Below, one piece after another: positions 10,150 through 18,959 of a stretch of DNA of 64,000 nt (position 1 is the first letter of the stretch; each line of letters starts with the position of its first letter). The stretch lies in NCBI RefSeq assembly GCF_012767755.2, contig NZ_AP023189.1:5086001-5150000 (forward strand), read 5' to 3'. A model generated the notes under the pieces. The model was not told the origin of the DNA and did no database searches. It saw only the letters and a program-made list of their open reading frames with translations. The position numbers and the translations under genes are program-made. Source of the DNA: Pseudomonas tohonis. GTDB taxonomy: Bacteria > Pseudomonadota > Gammaproteobacteria > Pseudomonadales > Pseudomonadaceae.

Positions 10150-10177
10150 AAAACGACGCCTCGCAACGGGGCGTTTT
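10150..10177 (-). terminator. Terminator at the end of the late operon
   Basis: The imperfect inverted repeat between AAAACG at 10150-10155 and CGTTTT at 10172-10177, with a GC-rich upper stem, can act in both directions. It lies 56 nt beyond the Rz stop and protects the attL/host junction from phage late transcription. Confidence 0.55.
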
Positions 10178-10220
10178 GCATGACTTCCCACCTCAATAAA
10201 ATCAGATACTTAGGGATGTG

Positions 10221-10235
10221 TTTTGGGGAAGATTT
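10221..10235 (+). repeat. Candidate arm-type integrase site (left)
   Basis: TTTTGGGGAAGATTT at the left phage end matches TTTTGGGGAGGATTT at 53908-53922 with one mismatch, in the same orientation. Repeats on both phage arms flanking the core are what lambda-type integrases with an N-terminal arm-binding domain use. The functional assignment is inference. Confidence 0.45.
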
Positions 10236-10746
10236 ACGGCGATTTCGTCGTGACTTCTCGGACCCACGCCTGCAGACTCTTGAGCCTCACGGCGCAGCGG
10301 TCTGCATCTCCGGCGAGGGCGGCAAGATCTGCTGCAGTCGCTGGGTGAAGCTCGGCGTACTGGGCTCCATCATCCACGCCGGAGGCACCGGTGGCGGCGG
10401 GCACGCCACCGCAACTGGCCGGACCTCGGACCTTGACGAGCAGCCGCTGGCGATCAGCAGCGAGATCAGCGCGCAGCCGATCAGTGTTTTCCTGGGCATG
10501 TGCCAGCTCCTGGTAGTGCTGTTGCTCGGTGAGTTCAAGGCGGCGCTGCAGGTCCGCCTGCTGTTCCTGGTGGACCTGCAGCTGCTTGGCCGTGGCGCGG
10601 TCGATCTCGGCCAGGGTGTCGGCGTGCACCTGGTTGGCCATGGCCAGCCGGGCCTCCCAGCGCCAGCCGTTGACCAGCGCGCCGGCGGCAGCAGACAGCG
10701 CGGCAGCTATAACCAGCACCAGCAGGCGAACCTGCAGGGCGGTCAC
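10234..10746 (-). CDS. Rz-like inner-membrane spanin (i-spanin)
   Basis: This 170-residue protein has one N-terminal transmembrane helix (about residues 5-25) and a periplasmic coiled-coil rich in Gln, Glu and Leu. That is the architecture of Rz, which fuses inner and outer membranes at the end of lysis. It overlaps the endolysin stop by 4 nt and contains the Rz1 gene nested in another frame. It is the last gene of the late operon. Confidence 0.85.
   Translation of the reverse strand: MTALQVRLLVLVIAAALSAAAGALVNGWRWEARLAMANQVHADTLAEIDRATAKQLQVHQEQQADLQRRLELTEQQHYQELAHAQENTDRLRADLAADRQRLLVKVRGPASCGGVPAATGASGVDDGAQYAELHPATAADLAALAGDADRCAVRLKSLQAWVREVTTKSP
10287..10499 (-). CDS. Rz1-like outer-membrane lipoprotein spanin (o-spanin), nested in Rz
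   Basis: The 70-residue product starts at 10499 (MPRKTLIGCALISLLIASGC). It has a classic lipobox, IASGC, and a short proline-rich mature chain (ACPPPPVPPAW), as expected for Rz1. The frame lies entirely inside Rz, the embedded arrangement seen in lambda. It should be acylated at the Cys, sorted to the outer membrane, and pair with Rz across the periplasm. Confidence 0.85.
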   Translation of the reverse strand: MPRKTLIGCALISLLIASGCSSRSEVRPVAVACPPPPVPPAWMMEPSTPSFTQRLQQILPPSPEMQTAAP

Positions 10747-11219
10747 TGCACCGCCTCCACGGCCTGCTGGTAGAGCGCGGGCCAGGTATCAGGGTGCGGC
10801 TTCCCGGGTCGCCAGGTGCGCAGGTACATCTCCCAGGCCGCCCGCGGCGCCCCGATCTCCGGCAAGGCCATGGGGTCAGTGATGAGCAGCAGGCGCGCCA
10901 GGCAGCAGGCCAGGATGTCGTCGGTCTCGATAGCGGCGTAGATGGCGTCATCGGTCGGGGGAACGCCCCGGGCCTCTAGCACCTTCGCGGCGGTGCGCAT
11001 GGTGGCCACGTGGCGCGGTACGCCGTGGACCATGCCGCCGCCCTTCTCCCCCTGCCAGAAGCTCCGCGCAGGCCCGTTGATCTGCCGGCGGTGGAGGAAG
11101 CGGCTCTCCTGCAGCCCGATGGCCAGCAGCATCACCTCGGCCTTTTTCCCTGCCATACGGTCAGGCAGCAGCAAAAACGCCGGGGCAATGATTTCCCGGC
11201 GGACCTGTTGTAGATCCAT
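10743..11219 (-). CDS. Phage endolysin, lysozyme-like
   Basis: The 158-residue protein starts at 11219, where GGAG is well placed; the longer upstream frame runs through the preceding terminator. An AIGLQESRF segment holds the probable catalytic Glu, followed by INGPARSFWQ, a pattern seen in lysozyme-like endolysins of Pseudomonas phages. There is no signal peptide, so export would depend on a holin. It lies between tail genes and spanins, about 23 kb from the holin candidates. Confidence 0.7.
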   Translation of the reverse strand: MDLQQVRREIIAPAFLLLPDRMAGKKAEVMLLAIGLQESRFLHRRQINGPARSFWQGEKGGGMVHGVPRHVATMRTAAKVLEARGVPPTDDAIYAAIETDDILACCLARLLLITDPMALPEIGAPRAAWEMYLRTWRPGKPHPDTWPALYQQAVEAVQ

Positions 11220-11231
11220 GGTGATCTCCAG

Positions 11232-11260
11232 AAAGAAGAAGCCCCGCTCGGTAGCGGGGC
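11232..11260 (-). terminator. Rho-independent terminator after the fibre genes
   Basis: GCCCCGCT and AGCGGGGC (11241-11260) form an 8-bp stem with a 4-nt loop. It is followed on the minus strand by a T-rich run (TTCTTCTTT). It lies immediately after the last fibre-associated gene and before the endolysin, so lysis genes need read-through or antitermination. Confidence 0.8.
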
Positions 11261-11677
11261 TCAGTCGGCTTCGGTGGTTGGCCACTTCATCGGCGGCAGC
11301 ATGGCCAGCAGCTCCGCCTCAGTGGGGATGGGCGCCGCGCCGGCGCGCACACGGGCGATGAGGTCGTAGCCCAGCTGCCAGCATGCATCACGCCACACGA
11401 CACCAGCCTGGCCTTCGGCCTGGAACCTGGGGACAGTGCTGGTGGCGTAGGTGCAGAGGCTGAGGATGGAGTCGTAGCCACGCGTGCGGGTCTCTGCATC
11501 CATGTGGGCTTGGACTACTGCCGTGAGCAGGGACTGGATCTGTTCCAGACTCAAGGCTGGCCTCAACCTGACGTTAATCTCTTCTTCAGTCAGGCGGATA
11601 TAGCCAGAAGGGATTTCCTCTGGATCGTCATATCCGAAGACGTCAGAGGTCGCAGGATTACGTGCCTGGATATGCAT
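11261..11677 (-). CDS. Tail-fibre-associated protein (assembly chaperone-like)
   Basis: The 138-residue protein starts at 11677, overlapping the upstream gene as TGATG. The second half ([42 protein letters not shown]) resembles C-terminal modules recurrent in tail-fibre assembly or fibre-tip proteins of Pseudomonas phages and prophages. It directly follows the fibre genes, where such chaperones usually sit. The exact role is inferred from position and composition. Confidence 0.55.
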   Translation of the reverse strand: MHIQARNPATSDVFGYDDPEEIPSGYIRLTEEEINVRLRPALSLEQIQSLLTAVVQAHMDAETRTRGYDSILSLCTYATSTVPRFQAEGQAGVVWRDACWQLGYDLIARVRAGAAPIPTEAELLAMLPPMKWPTTEAD

Positions 11678-12294
11678 CAACGTAACTCCATCCACTTGTT
11701 TATCGGTGCAGTGCCGCCCTGGCTGACGCTGTACGTGGAGCCAGGCGGGACCGCAAACGAAACACATGCAACAGCCCCCGCAACATGCGCCTGATTCCCC
11801 AGGGCGATAGTCACCCCTCCCACTGCAGCGGATAGGTTGCCATTCAGGCCGGTAGCTGTAGCCCAGACACTCACCGCAATCGGCCTGCTAGTGCCATTCG
11901 TGTATGTGGTTGACAGAGCACGGCTAGCCGTCATGTCCTGCCAGGACTGGTTGTAGCCGAACCCGTTCTCAGCGATAGGCCAGCCAATTACACGGTTGTA
12001 AGAAAGGCATCGCCAGTTACCACCGCCTAAGGATACGAACGTCGCTGTATCTCCAGGCGCCGTCCAGATGCTGCTCAGCGTGGGCAGAATCATCGCCGTC
12101 GCGTTGTAGGTGATCGACATCATCCCGTCGAACCATATCCATCGCATCGTGCCCGATGGAGCACTGCCGAACGAGGCGATGGCGGCGCTTCCGGTGAGCC
12201 GGAGCATGTTTGCCCGGGCCGCGCCGATGTCCGTCGTCGCGGCCGATGCAATAGTGAGGATGGGCGCCTCATCGACTGCGCCGGTGAAGCGCAT
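11677..12294 (-). CDS. Tail fibre / tip protein
   Basis: The 205-residue product starts at 12294 ([13 protein letters not shown]), its ATG overlapping the upstream stop as TGATG. The C-terminal half has repeated beta-strand-like segments rich in Gly, Thr, Ser and Trp ([28 protein letters not shown]). These resemble the beta-rich receptor-binding tips of phage fibres (tail-fibre gp37-like C-terminal patterns). The strongly out-of-frame N-terminal extension of the open frame is not coding. It is likely a host-range determinant. Confidence 0.6.
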   Translation of the reverse strand: MRFTGAVDEAPILTIASAATTDIGAARANMLRLTGSAAIASFGSAPSGTMRWIWFDGMMSITYNATAMILPTLSSIWTAPGDTATFVSLGGGNWRCLSYNRVIGWPIAENGFGYNQSWQDMTASRALSTTYTNGTSRPIAVSVWATATGLNGNLSAAVGGVTIALGNQAHVAGAVACVSFAVPPGSTYSVSQGGTAPINKWMELR

Positions 12295-13016
12295 CAGCCT
12301 ATCACCGTGGCCCGGTACTGCCCGGAGGTTGGGGCCGTACCGAAGGTCAGCTGCACGGTGTTGGCGGTGTTGGCGACCCAGTCCGTGATCACGCCGGCAT
12401 TGGTTGCGGTTTCGCGCACGCTGACGACGACGTCCTGGGTGTTCAGGTTGTGGGTGACGGTGATGGTAGTGGCCGTGCCGTCGCCAATGGTGGCCGACAT
12501 CTTGCGCGCAGTGACGGAGGTATCGACCGCGATGACGCCGCCGGTAATGGTTATGCCGTTGCCGGCGGTGTAGCTCGAACCGCCTCCGACCTGCTCCCAT
12601 ACGATGGCCGTGGTGCCTACCGTGATGGGGGCGTCGGTGGTCATCTTCCATTGCTGGTTTCCCTGAGTGGCACCCTCGCTCACGAAAACAGCAGCGCCCA
12701 GCATCTCGGCGGCAGTGTCGAAATCGGTCGAACGGGTCCAGCTGCCGGAGGCCACCAGGTAGATGCCGTTACCCGATGCGGTCGACTGGTTCTTTACCAG
12801 CACGCGATCGCCGGCCACCAGGGCGACGCCGTCGATTGTCTGGGTGCCGGACAGCGTGATGTTCGCCGTGGTGGCCGCGCGCACCGGAGCTTTCCAGGCA
12901 AAGCCCTGGATTGCCGCATCCAGCTGGGAGCGGGTCACCGCGTCCTGCGGATTCACCCCGTCGGCGAGGTTGATGGCCTTGAAGCCGTTGAGGTCTAGCG
13001 TGTTCGTATGCTTCAT
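12294..13016 (-). CDS. Tail fibre protein
   Basis: The 240-residue protein begins with DLNGFKAINLADGVNPQDAV, a phage fibre repeat type. It continues with VALVAGDRVLVKNQ and ASGNGIYLVASGSWTR, a signature seen in many siphophage fibre and appendage proteins. The chain is Thr/Gly-rich and beta-structured throughout. It is translationally coupled (TGATG) to the next gene, so the two probably form one fibre. Confidence 0.75.
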   Translation of the reverse strand: MKHTNTLDLNGFKAINLADGVNPQDAVTRSQLDAAIQGFAWKAPVRAATTANITLSGTQTIDGVALVAGDRVLVKNQSTASGNGIYLVASGSWTRSTDFDTAAEMLGAAVFVSEGATQGNQQWKMTTDAPITVGTTAIVWEQVGGGSSYTAGNGITITGGVIAVDTSVTARKMSATIGDGTATTITVTHNLNTQDVVVSVRETATNAGVITDWVANTANTVQLTFGTAPTSGQYRATVIG

Positions 13017-13025
13017 AAGGTGCTC

Positions 13026-13349
13026 CTAGTTGAAATACGCTCGGCCGATCTCCGGCCGCCCGTGGGTGATCTGGACAATGTTGTCGTCGATGTAGGTGAC
13101 GTCTGGCTCTACCCGGTTGCCGAGATGGTCCACGACGGTGACGCTGGGGAATCTCTGCAGGTTGTGGGGGACGGTCCACACCGCCAGAGCGATGGTCTGA
13201 TCCCACTGGAAGGTCGTTCCGCCAGGGGCGCCGTCACGGCCGGATGGACCTTGCGGCCCGGTAGCAACAACCGCGACCGGGGCTCGCCGGGGCTCGGTGA
13301 CGATCACCACCGGCTGCGCCACCACTACAGCGGGCGAGGTGTCAGCCAT
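13026..13349 (-). CDS. Small tail protein with collagen-like segment
   Basis: The 107-residue protein has a short collagen-type triplet run (GPQGPSGRDGAPGG) in the middle, a common trimerising shaft in phage fibres. A compact C-terminal domain follows (WTVPHNLQRFPSVTVVD). It overlaps the upstream gene by 8 nt and precedes the main fibre gene. A trimeric fibre linker is the most likely role. Confidence 0.6.
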   Translation of the reverse strand: MADTSPAVVVAQPVVIVTEPRRAPVAVVATGPQGPSGRDGAPGGTTFQWDQTIALAVWTVPHNLQRFPSVTVVDHLGNRVEPDVTYIDDNIVQITHGRPEIGRAYFN

Positions 13350-13926
13350 GGCAGCACCCTCCCCCGCTGCTGACGACCACCTCGCCGCGCAGCCAGCGCT
13401 CCACGCGGCCGTCGGTGTAGGTGAGGTCCAGATCCCATTCGCCCCGCGTCCAGGTGATGGCGGCGGTCTGCTCGGGGGTTAGCACCATCATCAGCTGGCC
13501 CAGGCCGGTTACGGTCAGCCCAGCGCCCAGCGTGAGCACGATCGGATCTGCGCCCTCCCCCCGGATCTCGACTTGCGGCACCATGCCGGTGAGGTCCACC
13601 GGCAGCTGGAAGACCAGCACGCCGCCAGACGCCCTCAGCGCCAGGCCGTTGATGTCGTTGAACTCGACCGTATCGGCGTCGACCACCCGGGTCATACGAC
13701 CCACGGTGGTGGCCTTGTCCAGATTCAGGCCCTGGCCCTGCTGGATGCCCTCGCACCAGGTCATCCATTCCCCGGGCAGGCCGTGGCCAGGCACCGTCAT
13801 ACGCAGCGGCGCGCTCTGCTGAATTTCCGCGATCGGCTTGTAGGTGTAGGTCGGCTGCATCAGCAGGAGCGGCTGCTGCAGGGTAGCGCCCGGAATGATG
13901 TCCAGGACTAAGCGGGCCGGCGTCAT
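13342..13926 (-). CDS. Phage tail structural protein, unknown
   Basis: The 194-residue protein starts at 13926 (MTPARLVLDIIPGAT). A longer frame to 14076 would run back through the end of the upstream gene. It is beta-rich and contains PLRMTVPGHGLPGEW and a C-terminal GGGCCHG tail. No family could be named with confidence. It lies between tail-tip and fibre genes, so a tail adaptor or tip role is the reasonable guess. Confidence 0.5.
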   Translation of the reverse strand: MTPARLVLDIIPGATLQQPLLLMQPTYTYKPIAEIQQSAPLRMTVPGHGLPGEWMTWCEGIQQGQGLNLDKATTVGRMTRVVDADTVEFNDINGLALRASGGVLVFQLPVDLTGMVPQVEIRGEGADPIVLTLGAGLTVTGLGQLMMVLTPEQTAAITWTRGEWDLDLTYTDGRVERWLRGEVVVSSGGGCCHG

Positions 13927-13952
13927 GCTGGCTACTCCTCGTGTCAGGGGTG

Positions 13953-14906
13953 TCAGGCGCCGGCGGCGCGGTGCAGGCGGATGAGCGGCGGGTTGGTAGT
14001 GGAAAGGTCGGTGCGGACAAATTCCCAAGTGTCCGGCGCCCCCGTAGCCCAGGACACCGAACGCGATAGTGAGCAATAGCGGCTGTTGCCGTCGGCGCTC
14101 ACGCCCAGCACCGGAGCGCCGACAGTAGAGGCGCGCAGCTGGGGCATGCCGTTGGTGTGCACTGCCAACCAGTAGCGCCGGCCGCCTAACAGCTCGGCCG
14201 GAATGCTGAGGGTGGCTACGGCCTGGCCGGTGCTGCCCATCGAGGCCAACCCGTTTGCGCTTGGGAGCCCAGAGCCGGGCCAGCCATTGATGTCCGATTC
14301 ATAGACCTTCAGCATCGCCGACGTACCCGCCGCAGCGCTTGTGACGATCACCGACATCTGGTCGACCGTCATATCGTGAGGCGCCACATAGGGGACCATC
14401 ACCAGCGTGCCGCTCATGATCAGCGCGGTGGAACTGGTGAAGGTAACCGGCATGCTATCGGTCCAGCCGTCCTCTGGGATCTCGAACACCGGTACCGGCA
14501 CCCACTCCTCGAAGCGCCGCACGTTGAGGCGGCCATCGTCGTTCACGTCCTCGATGCCACCACCGGGCCCCGTGCCACCGCCGGCGTCACGGAGCTGAGC
14601 GAGCAGGCCAGCAGTCACGCGGCCGCTCACGACCGTACCGGTCGGCCAGAGCCTGGCCGCGGTCCCTTCCTGGGCGCGGACGATGGTCAGCACGCCCGAT
14701 GCGTTAGCGGTGATCTTCACGATCTCCCAGGCGTTTTCCTGGCCCGCCACATCGACGCCCACCAGGGTCGCCATGTAGTAGTCGCCCACGGCCAACCCGG
14801 AGAGAAGCGCGGCACGGTCGGTCTCGATAATCATGCTGGTGGCGTCGCTCGCCAGCTCGGCCTGCAGCGACGCAGTCCAGTTGTTCACGAACTGGGGTTT
14901 GGCCAT
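13953..14906 (-). CDS. Tail tip / minor tail protein
   Basis: This 317-residue protein starts at 14906 with MAKPQFVNNWTASL; the ATG overlaps the previous stop as TGATG. The N-terminal 110 residues (LAVGDYYMATLVG, ILTIVRAQEGTAA-like) resemble the N-termini of tail-associated adaptor proteins. A Gly/Pro linker and a beta-sandwich-like C-terminal domain follow (KVYESDINGWPG, RRYWLAVHTNG). It is likely part of the distal tail. Confidence 0.55.
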   Translation of the reverse strand: MAKPQFVNNWTASLQAELASDATSMIIETDRAALLSGLAVGDYYMATLVGVDVAGQENAWEIVKITANASGVLTIVRAQEGTAARLWPTGTVVSGRVTAGLLAQLRDAGGGTGPGGGIEDVNDDGRLNVRRFEEWVPVPVFEIPEDGWTDSMPVTFTSSTALIMSGTLVMVPYVAPHDMTVDQMSVIVTSAAAGTSAMLKVYESDINGWPGSGLPSANGLASMGSTGQAVATLSIPAELLGGRRYWLAVHTNGMPQLRASTVGAPVLGVSADGNSRYCSLSRSVSWATGAPDTWEFVRTDLSTTNPPLIRLHRAAGA

Positions 14907-16279
14907 CAGATCCATCCTACGATCCCTGCCGACAGGGCAGAGGCTTCATGGGTTACAGGGTTCCAGGCGCAGTAGGGCCTGGGCCCATACAGGCGGTTCC
15001 GGTCGGGGAACGTGACGATCGTCCCCTGGTGGTTCTCGTTCATCAGCAGCGGCGCCAGTGGCGTCGTCGGGCAGGCCGCGCCGATGTAGCGGTGCTCGGG
15101 CTGCGCCGAACCGGTCTCCTGCAGGCGCACGTACAGGCCTACCAGGTTGTTGCTGTAGGCGACGATGTCCGAGTTATCCCCGGCCAGGACGCCGCCGATG
15201 GAGTCGCGTGGCATCAGGCGTTCGCGCAGGGTCAGCGGCCCGACCGCGTCCACCGGCGACTCCTCGCCGGAGAAGGTCTGGCTGTAGATCGTCTCCCCGT
15301 TGAGGGTGCCAAAGGCTGTGATGCTCCCCGGCGGCGACTCATTGAACAGGCTGGCCAGGTCCGCCTCGCAGGCCAGTGTGCTGTCGACCTTCAGCTGCCA
15401 GAGGAAGCGCGACCGCTTCGTGCCGCCGTCGACGGTCATGTGCTGCTCCGCCTCCTCGCGCCGGTACAGCAGGCACGGAATCGGTAGCCCTGACTCGTTG
15501 AACCAGGCCGCCCAGATCCGATCGATGATCTCCCGCGTCTCCGTGCCGTTCGCCGAGATGGGGTTGCCAGTGCCGTCGTGCTCCACCACCAAGTCGGAGG
15601 TGTAGCCAGAGGTACCCAGCGTCTCGGCCCGGGTGAAGAGCACGGTGATGTTGGCGGCGAACGGCGTAGCGGCGCCGCCGGTGACCTCCACCAGCAGGAA
15701 CCCAACCGGCATGGGCCGTTCGAGCGGGCCGTAGGCCACGTCGCGCATGTACAGCATCAGGATGGCCTTGCGCCCATCGCTGCTGATGTCGATCGGCACC
15801 GGCCACTGAAACACCGGAGCTTCGCCCTCGCCGAAATCCAGGCTCGGGGTGCTCTGCCCGTTGTCCGCCGGCCAGGTCACCGTTATGGCCTTGGTCTGCG
15901 GAGGCTTGCCGAACTCGCCCATGCGGCGCGCCTGGGCGCCCTCCAGGTTGATGATCCAGCGCGTCCCGTCCGGCGAGCAGTAGAGCCAGCCACCCAGGTC
16001 CTGGCCGTAGAGGCCGGTTCCGCTCAGGATCGCCTCGTTCCACCATTGCCGCCCTGCTGCCTCATCTGCTGCCTGTTGCTCCGGGGTGCGCACCACTGCG
16101 GGCGTGCCGGGAACGTAGATGCGGTAGTTCGTGCTGCCGGTGAGAGGGTGCTCCTTGGTCTGGCCGTTGGGCAGAACGATCTCACCCTGGCTCGGGTTGT
16201 CGGCCGGCCGGATCAGTCCATGCCAGCACCAGCCCCACACGTTGACCTTGTCGGTAGGGACGCCTCCGATGTTGATCAT
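14906..16279 (-). CDS. Tail protein, unknown
   Basis: The 457-residue protein is acidic and beta-rich, with no transmembrane segment. It contains NVWGWCWHGLIRPADN near the N-terminus and a C-terminal PYCAWNPVTHEASAL segment. It is coupled to the preceding gene by ATGA and the next by TGATG. Its place between the hub-like protein and the fibres suggests a tail-tip component; no enzymatic motif was recognised. Confidence 0.5.
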   Translation of the reverse strand: MINIGGVPTDKVNVWGWCWHGLIRPADNPSQGEIVLPNGQTKEHPLTGSTNYRIYVPGTPAVVRTPEQQAADEAAGRQWWNEAILSGTGLYGQDLGGWLYCSPDGTRWIINLEGAQARRMGEFGKPPQTKAITVTWPADNGQSTPSLDFGEGEAPVFQWPVPIDISSDGRKAILMLYMRDVAYGPLERPMPVGFLLVEVTGGAATPFAANITVLFTRAETLGTSGYTSDLVVEHDGTGNPISANGTETREIIDRIWAAWFNESGLPIPCLLYRREEAEQHMTVDGGTKRSRFLWQLKVDSTLACEADLASLFNESPPGSITAFGTLNGETIYSQTFSGEESPVDAVGPLTLRERLMPRDSIGGVLAGDNSDIVAYSNNLVGLYVRLQETGSAQPEHRYIGAACPTTPLAPLLMNENHQGTIVTFPDRNRLYGPRPYCAWNPVTHEASALSAGIVGWI

Positions 16280-16683
16280 CGCTTCGGCTCCGCCAGGATC
16301 ACCTGGTGATCCGCCACGTTGTCCGCGTCGCGGAACTTCATGATGTGCACCGGCGGAATCTCCAAGGTGAAAATCCCTTCGCTGGTTGTCAGCACCAGGT
16401 CGGCGTAATAGGTGCGGTCCGGCACCGTGTCGCCGTCGACATCCACCGTGGTCTGTTCGGTCAGGGGCCAGGCCACGCCCTCCCCTGTTCCGCCGGTAGC
16501 AGCAGGCTCAACCCAGACCCCACGGCCCCGTGTCGCCGGGCGCAGGCCCTTGCGCTCGAGCGTGTTGAGCTCCTGCGTGCGGCGGCGGCTGGTTTCCAGG
16601 CTGTTCAGGTCGCGCTTCAGCGAGCTCGCTCGGGACGAGCTCACCCCCGCGCGGATAGCGGCGCGTTCTTGGGCAAGGGTCAT
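16276..16683 (-). CDS. Small tail protein, unknown
   Basis: The 135-residue product has a basic, helical N-terminus (SSRASSLKRDLNSLETSRRRTQ) and a beta-rich C-terminal part. It is packed between two larger tail genes (1-nt spacing upstream, 4-nt overlap downstream). It was not assigned to a family; it is probably a structural or assembly component. Confidence 0.5.
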   Translation of the reverse strand: MTLAQERAAIRAGVSSSRASSLKRDLNSLETSRRRTQELNTLERKGLRPATRGRGVWVEPAATGGTGEGVAWPLTEQTTVDVDGDTVPDRTYYADLVLTTSEGIFTLEIPPVHIMKFRDADNVADHQVILAEPKR

Positions 16684-18444
16684 TCAAAGCTCCAGGAGGT
16701 CGGTGGGCACGCCGACGCGGTAGGTCTGCGCCTGCTCCACCTCGTATTCGTCACGGTGGTCGGCAGGCTGTTCCGGCGCCTCAAGGTCGAAGCGCCGCTC
16801 GAACTTGTCCTGTGTCGAGTTGTAGTTGGTGTAGTTGCCGGAGAACCCGAGCAGGTCCTCGTCGTAGGGTGGGCTGTCGACGTGGCCGGAGAGCTGGGTC
16901 GGCAGTTGGATCAACACCGGCACATCCCCGGATGGGGTGCTGGCCGGGGCGCCCGGAACGGTGAGCGGGTCGGTCTCATCCCCGCCGCCCTGGCTCACCG
17001 CGAACTGAATCGAGGTGATGGCCGAGCCGCTATCCAGGTCCCACTGGTGCGCGATGCTGAACATCCGGGCCTGGCAGACGATGTTGCGACCCAGGATCAC
17101 GTCCTCTACCCGTCCGGTGTGCTCCAGGCGAATATCCAGGCAGTCCGCCGTGGGGAGCTGGTAGGCGAACCGGTTGCCGCGGTGGGCGCCGAGGATCTTC
17201 ACTCGCCCGACGTGCATCAGACAGCTCAGGGCCTGGGCCCGTCTCTCGTCCTCGCGAAGGTCCACCACCCAGTCGCCCAGGGCGTCCTGCACTGCATCGG
17301 CATCCGGGCCGGTAAAGGTCGCATCCTCGAAGGACTCGGCGCGGTCGCTCTCGGTCTCGATCGCCACCCGCTCACGGTCGATCACCTCGCCCGCTTGGGT
17401 CACGCTGGCCGGCGCCTCGATGCGGAGCTTGTACTGCTCCGTCACCGGCTGGACCCAGCGCATGGCGCTGTCCCAGGTGGCCCGCACCAGCAGGTCAGGG
17501 TAGGGGTTGGTCCAGCCCGACGGCGGGTCACACAGAGCCCCGGAGCCAGTTGGCGGAAGCCGTTCCCAAACGACGTTGATGATCGCCTGGTAGCCGGCAT
17601 CCTCGCTGGCCTGAGTGACCATCGCGATATCGGGCAACTCGGTTCCGTCCTCGCGATGGTTGAAGCAGAAGCCGTCGATAACGGTCAGGCCAACCCAGGA
17701 GGGATGCTCCCAGAAGAAGGGCTGGTGGCGCTCCCGCAGCCGCGGGAATCGGTAGTCACCCTCGATCTCCACGACGTTGATCCGCTCGCTCAGCTCCACC
17801 GGTATCCACTCGATGGACTCGAACAGCACCGTGCCGGCCGGGACGATGAAGTGCGGCTCAGGGGTCGGCGCCCACTCGGTCACCTGCAGAGCGCCCTCCA
17901 GGCTGAGCTGCAGGCTCGCCGGGCGGGTGCTCATCCGCTCGGACGCATAGTCCCAGCGCGAGCGCCCCTCGACCTCCTCGAACACATCCGCCGACCACAG
18001 GCCGCCGGTGATGGCGTCGATACCGGCCACGTCCATGGCCTCGACGATCTCGTTGAGGCGGTCGCTGCACTCGCAGGACAGCACCCGGGTCTGCAGATTG
18101 AACTGCGGGCCGGTGATCTGCCCCCGGAAGCACAGCGCCACATCCCAGCCGGAGCCGTTCCAGACCATGAAGGACAGCTCCACCCGCTGCCCCTGGTAGC
18201 TGGCCGGGTTCACCGCCTCGCCCAGGAACTGTAGGTCGAAGTCGGCGATGCAGCGGGCGCCCTCCTCCCTCTGGATGCTGATGGAGCCCGCCAGCAGGTG
18301 GCTGGAGTCCACGCCGTTGAGCATCAGCCGAACCGACCACAGCACCGACACCACAGGATCAATCGTCACTGGCGCCGGCGGAGCGCCCACACCAAGGCCG
18401 CCGTTCAGCGGAGCCCCGTTGAGCGGCGAGCCATTCAGTTGCAT
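16684..18444 (-). CDS. Tail-tip hub-like protein
   Basis: This 586-residue protein begins with a short NGSPLNGAPLNGG repeat. It then has beta-rich domains that include VELSFMVWNGSGWDVALCFRGQI, similar in flavour to hub and late-control folds that shape the tail tip, and SCECSDRLNEIVEA. It follows the tape-measure gene and a 168-residue distal-tail candidate, where siphophages place the hub. The name rests on size, order and fold impression, not a decisive motif. Confidence 0.5.
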   Translation of the reverse strand: MQLNGSPLNGAPLNGGLGVGAPPAPVTIDPVVSVLWSVRLMLNGVDSSHLLAGSISIQREEGARCIADFDLQFLGEAVNPASYQGQRVELSFMVWNGSGWDVALCFRGQITGPQFNLQTRVLSCECSDRLNEIVEAMDVAGIDAITGGLWSADVFEEVEGRSRWDYASERMSTRPASLQLSLEGALQVTEWAPTPEPHFIVPAGTVLFESIEWIPVELSERINVVEIEGDYRFPRLRERHQPFFWEHPSWVGLTVIDGFCFNHREDGTELPDIAMVTQASEDAGYQAIINVVWERLPPTGSGALCDPPSGWTNPYPDLLVRATWDSAMRWVQPVTEQYKLRIEAPASVTQAGEVIDRERVAIETESDRAESFEDATFTGPDADAVQDALGDWVVDLREDERRAQALSCLMHVGRVKILGAHRGNRFAYQLPTADCLDIRLEHTGRVEDVILGRNIVCQARMFSIAHQWDLDSGSAITSIQFAVSQGGGDETDPLTVPGAPASTPSGDVPVLIQLPTQLSGHVDSPPYDEDLLGFSGNYTNYNSTQDKFERRFDLEAPEQPADHRDEYEVEQAQTYRVGVPTDLLEL

Positions 18445-18950
18445 CAGACTTCCTCGGCGTTGATGGTCCAGTCGTGGGTGTTGGCCTGCGGGTCCATGGA
18501 CTCCGGCGGCGGTTCGCAGAACACCATGAATTGCGGCATCCAGCAGACCTGGTAGAGCGTGGCACCCGGTACTTCTGTGATGGCGAAGGCGTTGCCGGTC
18601 ATGGCCACCGGGGTTTTCACCCAGTCGCGGCCCAGCAGCGCCAACGCCCAGGGCTCCATGTCCGGCCTGACGGTGCCGACGATGGTGCCGGTCAGCGAGG
18701 TGGTACTTATCGAGAGCTGCTTCGTGCAGCGCAGCTCCAGTGGCTGGCTGAAGTCCAAGGCCGAAAGCCCCGGGCCCATCCAGCCGCTGCCGCGCAGGCT
18801 GACGCTCATCTTCCGCCAGTGCTGCATCTTCACCGCCGCACCGCCGGAGCGGCGCACCACAGTCGATCCGCCAATCGGCGAATACTCCTGCGACACAGGC
18901 CCGCTCCAGCCCTTCAGCGGAATACCGCCGAGCATGACGTCAGGGATCAT
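18444..18950 (-). CDS. Distal tail protein candidate
   Basis: The 168-residue protein (MIPDVMLGGIPLKGWSGPVS) is beta-rich and lies directly after the tape-measure gene. That is the usual position of the distal tail (Dit-like) protein capping the tube. It overlaps the next gene as TGATG. Assignment is from synteny. Confidence 0.5.
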   Translation of the reverse strand: MIPDVMLGGIPLKGWSGPVSQEYSPIGGSTVVRRSGGAAVKMQHWRKMSVSLRGSGWMGPGLSALDFSQPLELRCTKQLSISTTSLTGTIVGTVRPDMEPWALALLGRDWVKTPVAMTGNAFAITEVPGATLYQVCWMPQFMVFCEPPPESMDPQANTHDWTINAEEV

Positions 18951-18959
18951 GGTTGGTCC

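Noticed and set aside
16306..18234. 642-codon plus-strand frame in the tail region
   Set aside because: Antisense to the hub-like and small tail genes, which are tightly coupled on the minus strand.
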